From Tetraselmis striata (Eukaryota > Chlorophyta > Chlorodendrophyceae > Chlorodendrales > Chlorodendraceae): DNA of 64,000 bases. A program made the translations under genes and the position numbers. Below, piece by piece: positions 21,564 through 33,402 of this stretch (its first letter is position 1; the number at the start of each line of letters is the position of its first letter). Under the pieces are notes generated by a model. It made no database searches and was not told the origin of the DNA. It saw only the letters and a program-made list of their open reading frames with translations. The stretch spans positions 62,001 to 126,000 of the forward strand of contig VCJN01002642.1 in NCBI GenBank assembly GCA_006384855.1, written 5' to 3'.

Positions 21564-24500
21564 TCAGCTTCCGCTCGGCTCGCTGCCGGGGCCGCCCGCC
21601 AGCAGCGAGGCAAGTGGGCCGCTGTGCTGCAGCGCCGCCGCCTCCGCGGGCTCACTCCAGCACGAGCTGCACGCGTGGATGTCCGCCAGCATGGCGGCCA
21701 CCTGCGGGGGCGCGGCGGCGAAGACGCTCTGCAGCCCCGCCGCCTCCTCTACCGCCTTGGGATCCGCCGTCATGACGATGACGAAGCGGTACCCCCGCGC
21801 GGAGCAGCGCGCCAGCTGCAGCGCCGCCGCCACGATGGAGCTGTTGCCGCCGTGCGCGCCGCTCGCCGCCGGCTCCAGGCCCATCACAAACTCGTCCGGC
21901 TGGGCGCTGACCGCCTGCTTGAAGATCTGAGCAACCTCGGGCGGCCACTGGGGGACACACGCACATGCCGCCAGTCAGGTGGGGGCAACCACACTGCTCG
22001 CTTGAACACCGCGGGTGCCGACTCGCCTCTAAGAGCCCTTGTCATAGTGCTCATCAGACCCGGGCAGCGCGCAACCCAGACGGACGTTCCCTGCATTTCC
22101 GATTTATTTTCGTCTACATGTGACCTCTGACAGGGAGGGCGGGTTCTCATGCGCAGGGAGTGATGTCCTCGCCGCGTCGGCACTCGCCGGCTCCGCGCAT
22201 ATCTGTTCTCTCACCGCAAAGAGGGGGGTGCTAGGAAATAGTGAAAAGGTATCAGAATACACCACGGAACACTCGCAGCCAACCACTTCGTTCACTTTGG
22301 GATCCGGGAGCCCGGTCAGACAACGGCACGTAGGTGCAAACCAGGGTTGGGCTGCAGTCCACTTTCCAGTACTGCAGGCTGCAGTGCAGCACTGCAGGCT
22401 GCAGGCAGGCTGCAGTGCAGGCTGCAGTAGCACTGAAACTGTTCATTATAGGGAAGGGCGAGACAGTGAAGGGCATATGGTTGGGGCACTTTGGGTAACT
22501 GCACTGCAGCCCCATTTCGGGAAGTACTGCAGGCTGCAGTGCGGTAGCTGAACTGCAGGCTGCAGTTTCTGCAGTCTGCAGTGCAGTAGATACTGCAGCC
22601 CAACCCTGGTGCAAACGGCGTCACGACAGGGCCATCCGCAGCCGACAGCGCGGTCGCTTCCCCGGGAGAGCCAGTGCATGCTGAGGGGACCGGACTCGGG
22701 AGAGGCGGCCTGTCAGCGCACACCTCGCGGGGAAGCACGTTGCGCACGACGTTCAGCTGCGCCTTCTCCAGCACCGGCAACCACGGGCTGCGCCTGCGGT
22801 GCGCAATGAGCGCCGTTCAGCAACCAAACCCTAACCGCCGAGAAGCATCAATCTTAGGGTTTGGAGGCTCGCATGGATGAGAATCGAGAAATCAGGGCGA
22901 AGCCCTGACATTCCTGCAGGCGCAAACCCTAACAAGTCAGGTGGCTCCGTCAGCCGCCCAGCAGCCTAGGGCCGAGGCATGCACTTCTACGGGCGGAGGG
23001 CGGAGGCCGGGCAGAGAGTTGGTCACCTGGGACACGACTCCCCGCACAGGTGGATTTGCTCCACAATGGCCGGCACCTCCCGCAGCCAGCGCTTGCCCGT
23101 GATGGTGGCCGTGTCGCTCACCACGGCTACGCCCGCCGGAAGCAGCAGGCCGCCATCGTACCCGTTCCGGTAAAGGCTCATCGGGTCGACCCATGACTGC
23201 GAGCACCGGCGGCCAACATTGAGATGGCCCAATTCAGAGCGGTCCCGCAAGACGCGAATGGCTGGCGGGGTAAAAGAGATACACTTTTACTGGATATGTA
23301 AAGAGATGCACGAGTATTAGAGTCGACGTCTATCACTTGATATGGGCATTATTCAGTGCATTGTACGAAGCTTCCATGCCAATTCGCCGGTGCTCCTGAC
23401 ATTGTAGATACTGCAGATGAATATCGCATGATGATGCCAAGAAATACCAAGACAGAGCAATGTGAGTAAAACGGACGTTCGGCATATGAAGGGGGTCGAT
23501 TGGCCCCCAATGGAGCCCTCCTCCCCGTGAAGGCCCCTTTACTGCGATACTATTCATTATCTATATTAGAATATAGATAATGAATAGTATATTTAGTATA
23601 TTTAGTATATTTAGTATAATATTATCTATTATATTAAATATATAATAGATAATGAATAATATATTCATTATCACTACAAATAAACTACAAAAAACTGACA
23701 GGTAACGTATTTCTTGGGTTCAGACGATGTACGACAGACGGCCGCAGCAACAGACACAGCGGGGGAGTAGATGTGGGTGTGAGGGCTGTCGCTTTAGCTT
23801 GCGGCCCCCGGGGGGGGGGGGGGGGGGGGGGGGCACCTGCTCCCGGGCGCACGCATGCAGCAGCCCCAGCGCTCCCGGCACAGTCATGAAGATCGCATGC
23901 GGGCAGGCCAGTAGCGCGCGCAGTCCCAGCTTGTGGACGCGCCGCAGCCCGGCGCAGCCCTCCAGCCCCCGCTGCACCCACTCCTGCCCCAGCACCACCA
24001 GCAGGACCCCGACCTCCGGCGCCGCGCAGTCAAAGCGGCCCCCGGGGACCTCCTGCACCCCGTTGGCGGCCAATCGCCGAAGCGCCGCTTGTAGTTCCTG
24101 GCGGGCGATGGCGCACGCACGCATCTTCAGCATGGCATGGATTCGATGCCAGCGGCCGCCTGGGCGCAAAGAACACCTACCTGCTGCTGGGCGCTCTCCC
24201 TCGCATGCTGCGCCGGGTCCTGGCTCCACAGGCACAGGCAGCGCACGGCATGCAGCGGCACCGGCGAAGCGGGCTGGGAGGCACACCGCAGTGCAGGCGT
24301 CATCCAGGGGCGGGCGCCATGTGTGTTGGCAACAGAGCGGGGGGGGGGGGGGGGGGGGGGGTGGGGGGGGGGGGGGGGAGACAGTCTTCAGCATAAGGCG
24401 TCTCTAGCATTTGGGCGGGGACCCAGGATAGCGCGATGCCGGCAGGTGCATGAGGTGGAGGTGTGATGTAGACTGGTCAGGTACCGCCCCGAGACGGTTC

Positions 24501-27500
24501 GCGGTATCCGTGCCTCAGAGAGGTGTGGGATCGCACCCGCCATTCGGCAACGTTGGCGCTGGTTGCTGCACTTCTTGCCGGCTCCGCTTGTTCCTGCCGT
24601 GCGGCATCCGCGACCCCGGCGCCAGAGGTCCCCGCCACCTCTGCAGTCCTACCCTGTGCAGTTGCGGCTGGTGGCGGCGGGGCGGGTCCTGCTGGCGGCA
24701 GCTTGACCTCCACAGTCGGGACTACCGATCGCCTGGGGAGCTCAGCCCCCTCAGCCGGGACGCCTGATGGCCGGGGCGGCTCGGCCTCCACTGTCGGGAC
24801 TATCGATCGCCTGAGCTCCAGTGTCGTTCGCTGCGGCTTCGCCTTTGCCTTGCCTGGGTTGATCCTCCCGACTTCTCCATACAAAGCTGGGGGAAAGCAG
24901 CAGCATGGGAGTAAATCACGTAGAATCCCAGAGCTCGGCAAGGGGGCCGAAATGCCGTCTCCAAATTGTCAGCAAAAGCGTTTACATACAGACCCAAAGC
25001 AATAATTACGCAAACACGATTGACTGGTGTGATGAGTATCAATGGGCGAACATGAAGTAAGCCGCCCGTCATGGCCCATTTGCAACAATCATATAGCGGT
25101 GAGATCAGGCCCTTACAACTACTTTCACCCAGGGGCCCAACACAGTATTGCGCATAGAAGACTGCTGTACTGCTGTACTGCTGTACCCAGCGGCACCGTT
25201 GATGCTGCACCGCAACATAGTAAAAAGAGTAGAAACAAATGCGAACTGGCTGCCACACGAACAGAGGTATAACCTTCCGCTTGTTGGCAGGGGCTATGCC
25301 TTGATCTAGGCTCGGCGTCGCGGCAGTCGTGGCATAGGCAGGCATAGACGCCTGAGCGGACTCACCGTCGCCGCGCTCACGATTCACGACTGCCGGGTCC
25401 CAGACCACCTGCAGCTGCCGCGGCGCCGCCCCCGGCTTCTTCAACAACGGCTTGAAGCGCTTCGTGGTCTCCAGGTCGCCTCGCCGGAACTGCCCCCACT
25501 CAGCGCGGTTAGCCGCGCATCACGGGTGGCCAAGGGCCAACTACCATGGTGATGAAGTGCTTCGCTATGGTCAAGCGCATGTATTCCACCGATCGTGATC
25601 TGGGGTTGGTGGGTCATAGCCTGTATGGATGATAGGGGAGAGGCGAATGGCCTCACCTTCTTGTGAAGCGGCGCAGGTCGCGGCCTAAGAAACAGTGCCC
25701 GGAAGGTCTTCAACCCGTTGCCGGGCACTAGCACCACGTGCCCGCCTCCGCGCAGCCCGGCCACCAACGCCTGGTTGTGGTGCAACGCCAAGTGGCTGAG
25801 CAGCTGCCGCGAAGCCGCCCGCGAGCCCGCATCCTCCCTGCATGCGCCACAGCAAAACAACCATTCTCACACACATGTCTGCAGAGCCAAGGCATCAAGC
25901 CCCAGTCATGCCCCTTCGGGTATTAATCTTCGCAAGGTGTATGCGGAACAGAATCCCCAGCATAGTAGGATTGACGGCCAGCCGCCACAAGGCAACGGCC
26001 AACCAGGAGCGGAGGATCCTGAGTGCGCTGGGCATGGCGGCACCTTTCGTGGTCAGTGCCGGAGGTATTTATTTTCATGGCAGTGTTTTAGACGGTAATG
26101 CAACAGTGTTGGAAATTCCGTCACTGGCCTCCAATTAGTCTTGCAGAATGCTTTGGCAATTTGCTTGATGACTATAACGGAGCGTCGCCTACCCAGGGCT
26201 TTCCATAACTGGATTGCTGCCCAAACGGCCGCCGTAGAGACGCTGCAAGGGTTTCACTGGTACCAGTCCTGTCCCGGGGGCGAAAAAAAAAATGGCGGCA
26301 CCGACTCGCCTCTTCGCGGTCAGCCCTAGTAACCCCTACGGCCACACCCGGCAACGCGTGGCAAGGGCTGACGCGGGTGGGAAGGCTACGCAAATTGGTT
26401 GATCTTGCACCGCCTGAAGAGCTGGTACGTGTACCAATATATACATGCACAACCATGGCCAGTGCCGGAGGACGTCTAGGAAACAGTATTGTACGACCAC
26501 CCGGCATGGCGCTGGATGCTCTCTGGATTCAGGACGCTTCTTCCGCCTTCACATCCGAGTGCCCGAGGCATCTGGAGACACCTAGCCGCTTGGCCGTGAA
26601 CGGTGTAGGGCAGCGCTGGAGCAAGCTGTGACATCCAAGAGCGTTCGATTGACGGGAGCACACATGCACGTGGTCGCGTGTTTCTGCCGACCTGCGTGGT
26701 TCCCTCCGGTGCGGGCCATGCCACGAACATGCTGGCGCCCTTCTACGTGCATCTTCCCCTTGTGAAACAATCAACGCGTTCCCGTACCAGTGATGGAAAA
26801 TTAGTACCGCTCTACCGTCTGACACTGTAGTACAGCCCCGTAAATAAGGACAGACGTACACAGGCCTACAGAGGCCCCGCTCAACGTACATCTGAGGAAA
26901 GGCGGGGCTCAAGCCATTGCCACCATAACGGGTAATTCATATCAGGACTTATGTCTTCATGTTGCTTGTAGTCCATGACAAATTGTCAATTGTCAGCACA
27001 AACTAGTTGATTAGGCCATCTCGGGGTGTTATAGGTTTTGCGATGCCAGGGCCTCTATGCCCGCGTACCATGGCCAACCTCACAGGCCAAGGTGAAGCCC
27101 ACTCACCGCACGCCCACAAACAACGCCGCGTGCGCCTCCGCATCTTCCCGGTACTCGTGCGCATGAGCGTCCTTCACCAGCGTGGCGGTCAGCTCCCGGA
27201 GGGGCTCCAGTGCGGCCACCGCATGTTCCGATTGCTCCACCCTTCCTAGTATCCCGTTGGCTGTCACACGCATAGACTGCCAGCAAAGCAACATGGGCAT
27301 GGGCTTAGCCACCATAGAAGACGACCCCCACCGCGTGATCCCGCACAGCAAGGACGGTAGAGGAGGGTTGGTATACCAGTCGCTCCCCATTTAGCTCGAC
27401 TACCACGCAACCCTCCCAGGTGGAGCCTTGCGTTTGGGGCTGTGCCAGCCTAATATCTGCAATCCCATGCAAGCATCCACGGCATGAGGATACACATCGC

Positions 27501-27677
27501 AGTGAGAAGCGCGAAGACGCGTTGGAGGCGCCGTTGCCCCAACGTGCCAATGGCATGGCAACTTGATCATTTTCCATCATTGTGACTTCGCAATGGTTTG
27601 GCTCCTTGACTTGGTGATGTTAGTCAGTTTAGCACATGTGAATCTCCCCCCCCCCCCCCCCCCCCCCCGCGCCCCCC

Positions 27678-27743
<66 letters not shown>

Positions 27744-28178
27744 ATGCACACAACGTACACAGGCACGCACGCGAGAGCAAGAGAGGGCCCATGATGGGAG
27801 AAAACGCGTGCAAATGCAAACATGCCCTGGTGATCCCCTTTGTGTTCTCGTCTTTGGTGCTCTGCATGCATCGGCAAGCACTGACCTCGGGTTGGTTGTG
27901 GATGTTGCTGCGGCTCTTGCTTTCGCATTTTGGCCAGGATGTCGCTTGCCACGAGCGTGCCCTTCCGCTTCTGAGGGCCTGCCAGCGCGCCCGCCGGCAG
28001 CTTCGCACCCTCATCTCGCGCATTTGCGGTGCGCGAGGCTGCGAGCAAGGCAGACAATAGACAATTGAGACATGCCTGCTAGCATGTTTACTGTATGCAC
28101 TGCATGACTACCCGGTTGTCCAGTTTGGTGCAACAATGCCTCCCCCACTGCCCCCGAAACGATCTCCAGCCACCATTG

Positions 28179-28217
<39 letters not shown>

Positions 28218-28959
28218 CCCCTTCATCCACCCCAGTGGGGAGCCCCTTTCTGCATGCCCTTGCCCCTGTTGGCCACACCTGCAGTTGCCAGAGGACGGCT
28301 GTGGGGGCGGCTCTTCAGGAAGGAGGTAACTGGCCTCGCTCGTCGGGCATGCGCACCCGTTGGCTGGAGGGCTGGAGACACCTGCGCAGCGCCAGGCAGC
28401 TGGGAGCTGTGATGAAAGGGGCGAGTCCAAGGGACGGGAGAGGGAAAACGATGGGAATGTTGCAGGGGCGCATCGTAAGCACGAGGGTGTGGTGGGCCAG
28501 GGGCAGCGTGCTCACGCTCTGTGTGCCTCTCGATGGCGCCGCCGGCAACGTCAGCCTCGGGGCCGGTCTGTCCGGCACCGGGCGCACCCGCGGCCGCCGC
28601 GCCGTGGCCTCCGCCGGCGCCTCGCGCCGCTGCACTCTGCCCTTGTTGTGCCGAGCTCGGCACGCCGCCGAGCAGAACCAGGCCTCCTTCGGCACAGCGC
28701 GCTGCACGGGCCTCATGCAGTGGATGTGCACGCAAGCCGGACCGGCCCTCCCCAGCGCGTCCACGCCCGACAGGCAGTTCTCATACTCGCAGAGAATGAT
28801 GATGTCCAGGTCTCCGTCCGCGTCCGCCCAGTCGCCACAGACGGAGCAAAGTTCAAATGTCGCGTCAGAGCGGGGGCCTGCCAGGATCGCGCGGGCATCG
28901 CCCTCGAAGTCGGGGACAGCCCGGCGGTCGCTACCTCCAAGAGCGCCATCCGGAGGCAT
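21564..28959 (-). CDS. PHD zinc-finger protein, otherwise unrecognised
   Basis: Probable nuclear chromatin reader of about 800 residues. Exons in transcript order: 28959-28516, a possible 25-nt microexon about 28408-28384, 28038-27886, 27260-27107, 25837-25657, 25489-25366, 24886-24537, 24273-24181, 24097-23837, 23196-23027, 22793-22724, 21947-21564. Phases agree throughout except for the link to the second large exon, where the microexon restores frame but is uncertain. The ATG at 28959 has an in-frame stop just upstream. Residues 38-100 form a PHD finger: Cys38, Cys41, Cys57, Cys62, His78, Cys81, Cys96, Cys100, with the usual WFC before the last pair (spacing C-x3-C). After it come a Lys-rich stretch, a helical region, a Glu/Pro-rich linker with internal repeats, and two conserved-looking blocks (VGVLLVVLGQEWVQ, GLLLPAGVAVVSDTATITG) that I cannot name. 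Introns hold several mobile elements. Confidence 0.65.
22342..22608. mobile_element. hAT-like MITE with 8-bp target duplication
   Basis: A 267-bp element bounded by perfect 17-bp terminal inverted repeats, CAGGGTTGGGCTGCAGT at 22342-22358 and its reverse complement at 22592-22608. It is flanked by the exact 8-bp direct repeat GTGCAAAC (22334-22341 and 22609-22616). CAGGG ends plus 8-bp duplications are the hallmark of hAT transposons. The interior is packed with GCAGGCTGCAGT words, which may be subterminal transposase-binding repeats. No coding capacity. It lies in the PHD gene intron 21948-22723. Confidence 0.9.
23547..23653. repeat. AT-rich double hairpin with 9-bp tandem repeats
   Basis: First hairpin: perfect 21-nt arms 23547-23567 and 23570-23590 around AG. 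Three copies of ATTTAGTAT follow. Second hairpin: 14-nt arms 23621-23634 and 23640-23653. The segment is almost pure A/T in a GC-rich region and sits in the PHD gene intron 23197-23836. It may be a foldback element. Confidence 0.85.
26045..26291 (+). mobile_element. SINE-like retroposon with A-tail and target duplication, copy 1
   Basis: Starts near TTTCGTGGTCAGTGCCGG and ends in a run of about nine A. It is flanked by the 11-bp direct repeat ATGGCGGCACC (26034-26044 and 26292-26302). A second copy lies inverted at 43222-43465. A-tail, target duplication and dispersal indicate LINE-driven retroposition. No reading frame and no clear RNA polymerase III B box were seen, so the source RNA is unknown. 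It sits in the PHD gene intron 25838-27106. Confidence 0.85.
27679..27742 (+). repeat. (AC)n microsatellite
   Basis: About 32 AC units, preceded by a poly-C run (27645-27668), in the PHD gene intron 27261-27885. Likely highly variable in length between strains. Confidence 0.95.
28181..28214 (+). repeat. 34-nt poly-C run
   Basis: Poly-C on the plus strand within a minus-strand gene, so the sense strand carries G here. This is one of the exceptions to the usual orientation. Confidence 0.9.
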
Positions 28960-31900
28960 GTCTGCCTTTCAGGGTGGCTAGCTCTGGTGGGAGAGGTGTG
29001 GTCGGGGTGGGCGGGGGGGGGGGGGGGGGGGGGGGGCGGGGGGTAATGGACCGAGGCAGTCGGCGGCGCCGTCACCCGTCCATATTTAAAAAATCCCCTT
29101 AAATATATCGCCGTCGTCATGACAACACAATTAGCCGCGCTACTCTAAAATATAGCGTCTATTATCCGACGAAGACAGGAGCGCGGTTCATTTTATTTTC
29201 GTTCTGCTCTGATCTGATATGAACCGGCGGGACTGTGATGGAACGATATATTGTTTTTTCAGCGCAGCGAATTATTATGCTGTGATATAAACTTGACCAT
29301 GCACTACGAGTGCACGACTACCAGTGGTACCCGTACCCGTATCGTACTGGTGCGGGTACAGCGCTGTGGTCGCGTCTCCCCCCCCTTGTGCACCTGCGGC
29401 AAAAAGTAGCGGTACGTACAATTATATTTGCATATATGGCGGCGGGTATCATGCATAGTTCATCAAGCATGCGAGCGCTTGTCACATCGCTCGTTGCGCT
29501 TGCGGCACACGGCTTAGCAGCCGGAAATGGGTTCGTATGACGACGATTCGGTCCCAAATCCCACCATATGGATCATGGTTACCATGTCGCGCGTTTATAT
29601 GCCAATGTCGAAATGCATTTATGCTGGCCAATTGGCGGAAGGATTGGCGCCCATCACCGTATAACATGCTTCACGGGTATATATATCTACGTGCCATGGT
29701 CGGGGACGGCTAAAATGAGCCCGGACGCGGATGCGTTTATTCCGCGATGTCATGAGAACCTCGCCGGCGGTCCCACACCCCCACCACAACTGCGTGTTGG
29801 TATACAAATTTGCTATACGAATTACAGCATAGGGGTTTAGGGTTTTAGCACCATCTGCCTAAAACCCGTATACGAATGTTGGTATACGAATTACTCACGC
29901 AATCGACCGCTTCTTAAACGGCGGCATTTGGCAACAACACCGTCAATTCGCAGCGTCGAAGGGCTACACGTGGACGTCCCACACGCGTGAGGGCTTTGCC
30001 GTCAGGGGCGTAGATTCACGGCTGTGTCATATCAATACCTATATCTACCAGTCGACAAGGTGGTATTGTACATGCAAACGCCCACATATGGGAATTCTAC
30101 TCACCTAACGACACGCCACCGCCATATGGCCCAACATCTACAATACTTGCACATGTAGGCACGCTGTACCATGATGTACTCATGTTATGGTGCAGTGCGC
30201 ATCGCCGTGTCGCTATGGACGCGGGGGCATGCCGCCATCGCCAATGAACTACATTGGATCCTTTCAACAAAACAAAAGAAAGTGCGGTAATGACGCGAGG
30301 TGGGCGTGCTACCGTCGAAATTTGGGAAATCTCATGAGTGTGCGGCTTTAGGCAGATGGTGCATGCATGTATGAACTCGCATGAGTGGCCATTGCCTCGG
30401 AAATGAATGTTCATACGGTATGTTCATACGGTATGTTCATTCGCAATGAACATAAGGAGCGCCCCCACATGGTCTGCTATGGGACGCTGAAAACTTGAAA
30501 TGCTCATTTCATGCCGCATACGCCATCGAATATTCTTCCAAACTTTCTGGATTATTGCGCTTTGATTCGGGTACCGATTCCTATGTATTTTGGAATTTCA
30601 TCGGGGTTCTTGGCATAAAAACGTGTCTCCTATACTTTTCTAAAGAGCTTGATTGCAGCGGCGCGGGGGTTCATGGGGCCTGTCCGGGGGCGTTGCTTTG
30701 GTAGGATGACCGCGATGGATGGCCTCCGCAGTGGATTTGGGCATAGTGCTGCTGCGGCGAAGTGTTTCCAACCTTGGAGTTTGATGGCCTCTACTATAGG
30801 GGTTGGTATGTTTTTTGTAGATAAGGACATGATGTATGGTGGCATGGTTGAGATCGGTACAATATTTGAACTCAATTACCTATTCTTCGTCATGCCAACA
30901 CGACGTGCAACGGTAAGATGCACGTTCTCCTTAGCGAGGGGACTGACTGGCACCTCAAAAAATGCTTTGAAATTGATGTGGAAAATGATTAAACAACATA
31001 CTAGGATGCCGCTCTCCTCCGCTCAGACCGAGTTGCTATAAGGGCATCCTATTTGAACGCCCTAACCGCGATGAAGACACATATGCGCACACAATGTGTT
31101 ATTACATCTTAAGCTACCGGCCTTATTCCTCTTCTGCTCTCAAGCCCGGCCCCCTTTTCGTAGCATGGGACTGCCCCGCAACCATGTTGCAATGATATTG
31201 CGGCGCGCCTCCGTCTCCTCGGAATGCCAATAGACTGCTAGCGCTCTAAGATCCCTTTCGTGTTTCTGTCCGCTATGCTGGGTAACCCTCATAGAAACCC
31301 TTCAGCAATCGGCCGCGGGTCTTGAACCGGCACGGCTGCCGTGGGATGGCTCTAGAAAGTTGGGTCGCATTGTGGCTACTCCGCCGTCGCACGCTGTCGG
31401 CTGTCTCGCGTTGCGCGCCCTCGCATTGGGACGTTGTGCTCCGTCGCCTCTGGCATCGCGTTTGCAATCCATTATGAGCTGAGATAACGACTCAGTAAGG
31501 TGTAGCAGCACCTCATATCGAGCATGTCATTGAAATTGAAATTGGCATGGAATAGGTCGACTAGGAGCGAGACCAACTTCGGCTCAGTGGCGCGGCTTCT
31601 TCTCCGCCTAGCATGATAGATGCGACACTTGCACTTCTATGTAATCTATCTCGGAACTGTGTCAGATTTATACACAAAAGTATAATTGTCACAATGGTAG
31701 TAACGCAATGGAATACGGACAAAATACACACTGGCGAGTGGACCCTAGAGCGGACTTGACCATCCCTACACGTACAAGTACGCAATATTTCGCTATATGG
31801 AACATAACGAAACTCGAAAGATGGCAGGCTATGCGGTAGCTTTTTGTAAGTACGCCCGTGGTGCTGCTACACACAAACTAAAGGGTACTGGCAGGTAACT

Positions 31901-32299
31901 CTAGCTACCCATACCATAGTAGCAGCACTTTTTGATTGCCTTTTATTTTGGTGATTTCCGATATCGCCTTCTGCTGCTAGCTCATGTAATTATAGTAGCA
32001 GCACGGGCAGCCATAGAGGCGGTTGGGATTTTACAATTTCCGTGTAAACCAGCATACAGCGGTCGATAACATTTTAGTCGCTATGTTGTTCGTAAGTCGT
32101 CGTCGATCATCCGCGGCAATCCTTATTAATATAGCTACGGCTATAATCCTCATCAATCCCTATCAAGCCAGTCTTAGTATAGCTACTGCTAGCTACAAGT
32201 ACTCGTACTCCCGGCACTAGATGATGAATGCATGCTGCTGATGCTTTACTGTGTGGAGGCCCGGCGGTGCTTCTATGATTGGCAAACGATGAACTTTTT
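28960..32299. other. Gene-poor spacer upstream of PHD gene
   Basis: No supported gene in 3.3 kb. A poly-G run lies at 29010-29036 and a TATA-like AT block (TTTAAAAAATCC, TTAAATATATCG) at about 29085-29110, which could be the PHD gene promoter read on the minus strand. Repeated short words occur: TGTTCATACGGTA at 30409-30440 and TTGGTATAC at 29800-29890. An open frame at 30649-31041 (+) has no recognisable product. Confidence 0.5.
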
Positions 32300-32375
32300 G
32301 GTTACAGGGAGAGCGTCCGGAGAATGCACGCAAAGTACTGGGGGAGGAAAAAGCCTACATTTAAGCAGAACCCTC

Positions 32376-33401
32376 TTAGCGCCGGGCCGCGGGGCCCGGG
32401 GATGCGGCAGGTAATTGACGGCCGGCCGGCCTAAAAGATCTTCCGCCGAAGCCGAAGGGACGGCTTCCGGTGTGCCGACAGAGATATTCGGCGAGAAATA
32501 TGTGCAGAGCCACAGAAAGCTTCGCAGTCCACTTCCGTATCCAGTGGGCAACCAGGGCGGCTGGCCGGAGCTCACGCCACGAGGGGGGTTGCTTTAGGTG
32601 GCCGCTTGCGATGCCGCGCTCCGCAAGCTCCTTGAGTAGAGCGAGCAGGTGCTCGCCCAGACGCCCGCCCTCCTCGACGACGCACGGGACGAAGCGGTGT
32701 CGCCTTGCCACGGGCTGGGACGAGCAGGCGTCAACCCTAAACTTGGTTTGCTCGCGCAAGCGCGCCGCGTAGCCGGGTTGGACCGCGACTTGCGCCGCGA
32801 TGGAGTTGCGGAAGACGCCTGTGACAGCAGCGTCTAGCACAAGGTGCACCCCCGGCCCCATGTAGTCAAGTTGCACCACGTCTCCCGGGCGCGTAGCGTC
32901 CGCGGAACGGAGGCCGCGCACCTCCGTTAGGACAGAGTCGCGCGGGGCCCCGGCCTCCTGCAAGATGGATACCATGGTAGTGGCGATGCGCGCGTGAACC
33001 TTGTGCCACGCGCCGCCGCGTGGGCAGCGCACAATGTGTCGCTCAAGTGCTTCGTCAGTGGCGCCGGGGGATAGGTCGCAGTGTGGGCACGAGTCCTCGA
33101 GCCCGAGCGGGCTGTCGCCGAGGGCGGCGATGCCGCAGCACTTGCGCAGCGCGACGCGGTACGGTTCAGGTTCCACAGCGTAAGCCGCGGGAGTGTCGGA
33201 GGTTAGGTATGTGACGCTCCCGTGGCCAGACTGGGACAGTAGGCGTATGCGCTCGGGCAGTGTGGCGGTTTTGTACAGGTCGAAGAAGACGCGCCACTTG
33301 CGCGTGTGCGACAGAACAGCGGCGACCTTCCGGAGGCCTTTTGCTTCGTCGATTGCGGAGTTCAAGGAGGGCAGCTCGCCGAGGGTGAGCCTGGGGGGCA
33401 A
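32376..33401 (-). CDS. Retrotransposon zinc knuckle and restriction-like endonuclease
   Basis: C-terminal part of the LINE polyprotein, 341 codons. Near residue 100 is a CCHC-type cluster (CPHC, then HIVRC and an H in GGAWHKVH). It is followed by RPGDVVQLDY and HLVLDAAVTGVF, matching the PD-(D/E)xK-like nuclease core that nicks target DNA in R2-type elements. No ATG starts the frame. It overlaps the end of the reverse-transcriptase frame, with coding-like sequence continuing upstream in this frame past 33403. So either a frameshift mutation split one polyprotein or expression needs ribosomal frameshifting. Confidence 0.75.
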   Translation of the reverse strand: MPPRLTLGELPSLNSAIDEAKGLRKVAAVLSHTRKWRVFFDLYKTATLPERIRLLSQSGHGSVTYLTSDTPAAYAVEPEPYRVALRKCCGIAALGDSPLGLEDSCPHCDLSPGATDEALERHIVRCPRGGAWHKVHARIATTMVSILQEAGAPRDSVLTEVRGLRSADATRPGDVVQLDYMGPGVHLVLDAAVTGVFRNSIAAQVAVQPGYAARLREQTKFRVDACSSQPVARRHRFVPCVVEEGGRLGEHLLALLKELAERGIASGHLKQPPSWRELRPAALVAHWIRKWTAKLSVALHIFLAEYLCRHTGSRPFGFGGRSFRPAGRQLPAASPGPAARR

Positions 33402-33402
33402 A

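Noticed and set aside
27679-27742. (AC)n tract as a CRISPR or satellite array
   Set aside because: A plain dinucleotide microsatellite with no spacers.
30649-31041. 130-codon open frame in the spacer
   Set aside because: No motif, no splice context, and a competing antisense frame of similar quality.
31310-31345. tRNA gene (GGTTCAAGACC B-box-like word on the minus strand)
   Set aside because: Flanking bases do not pair into a T-arm or acceptor stem.
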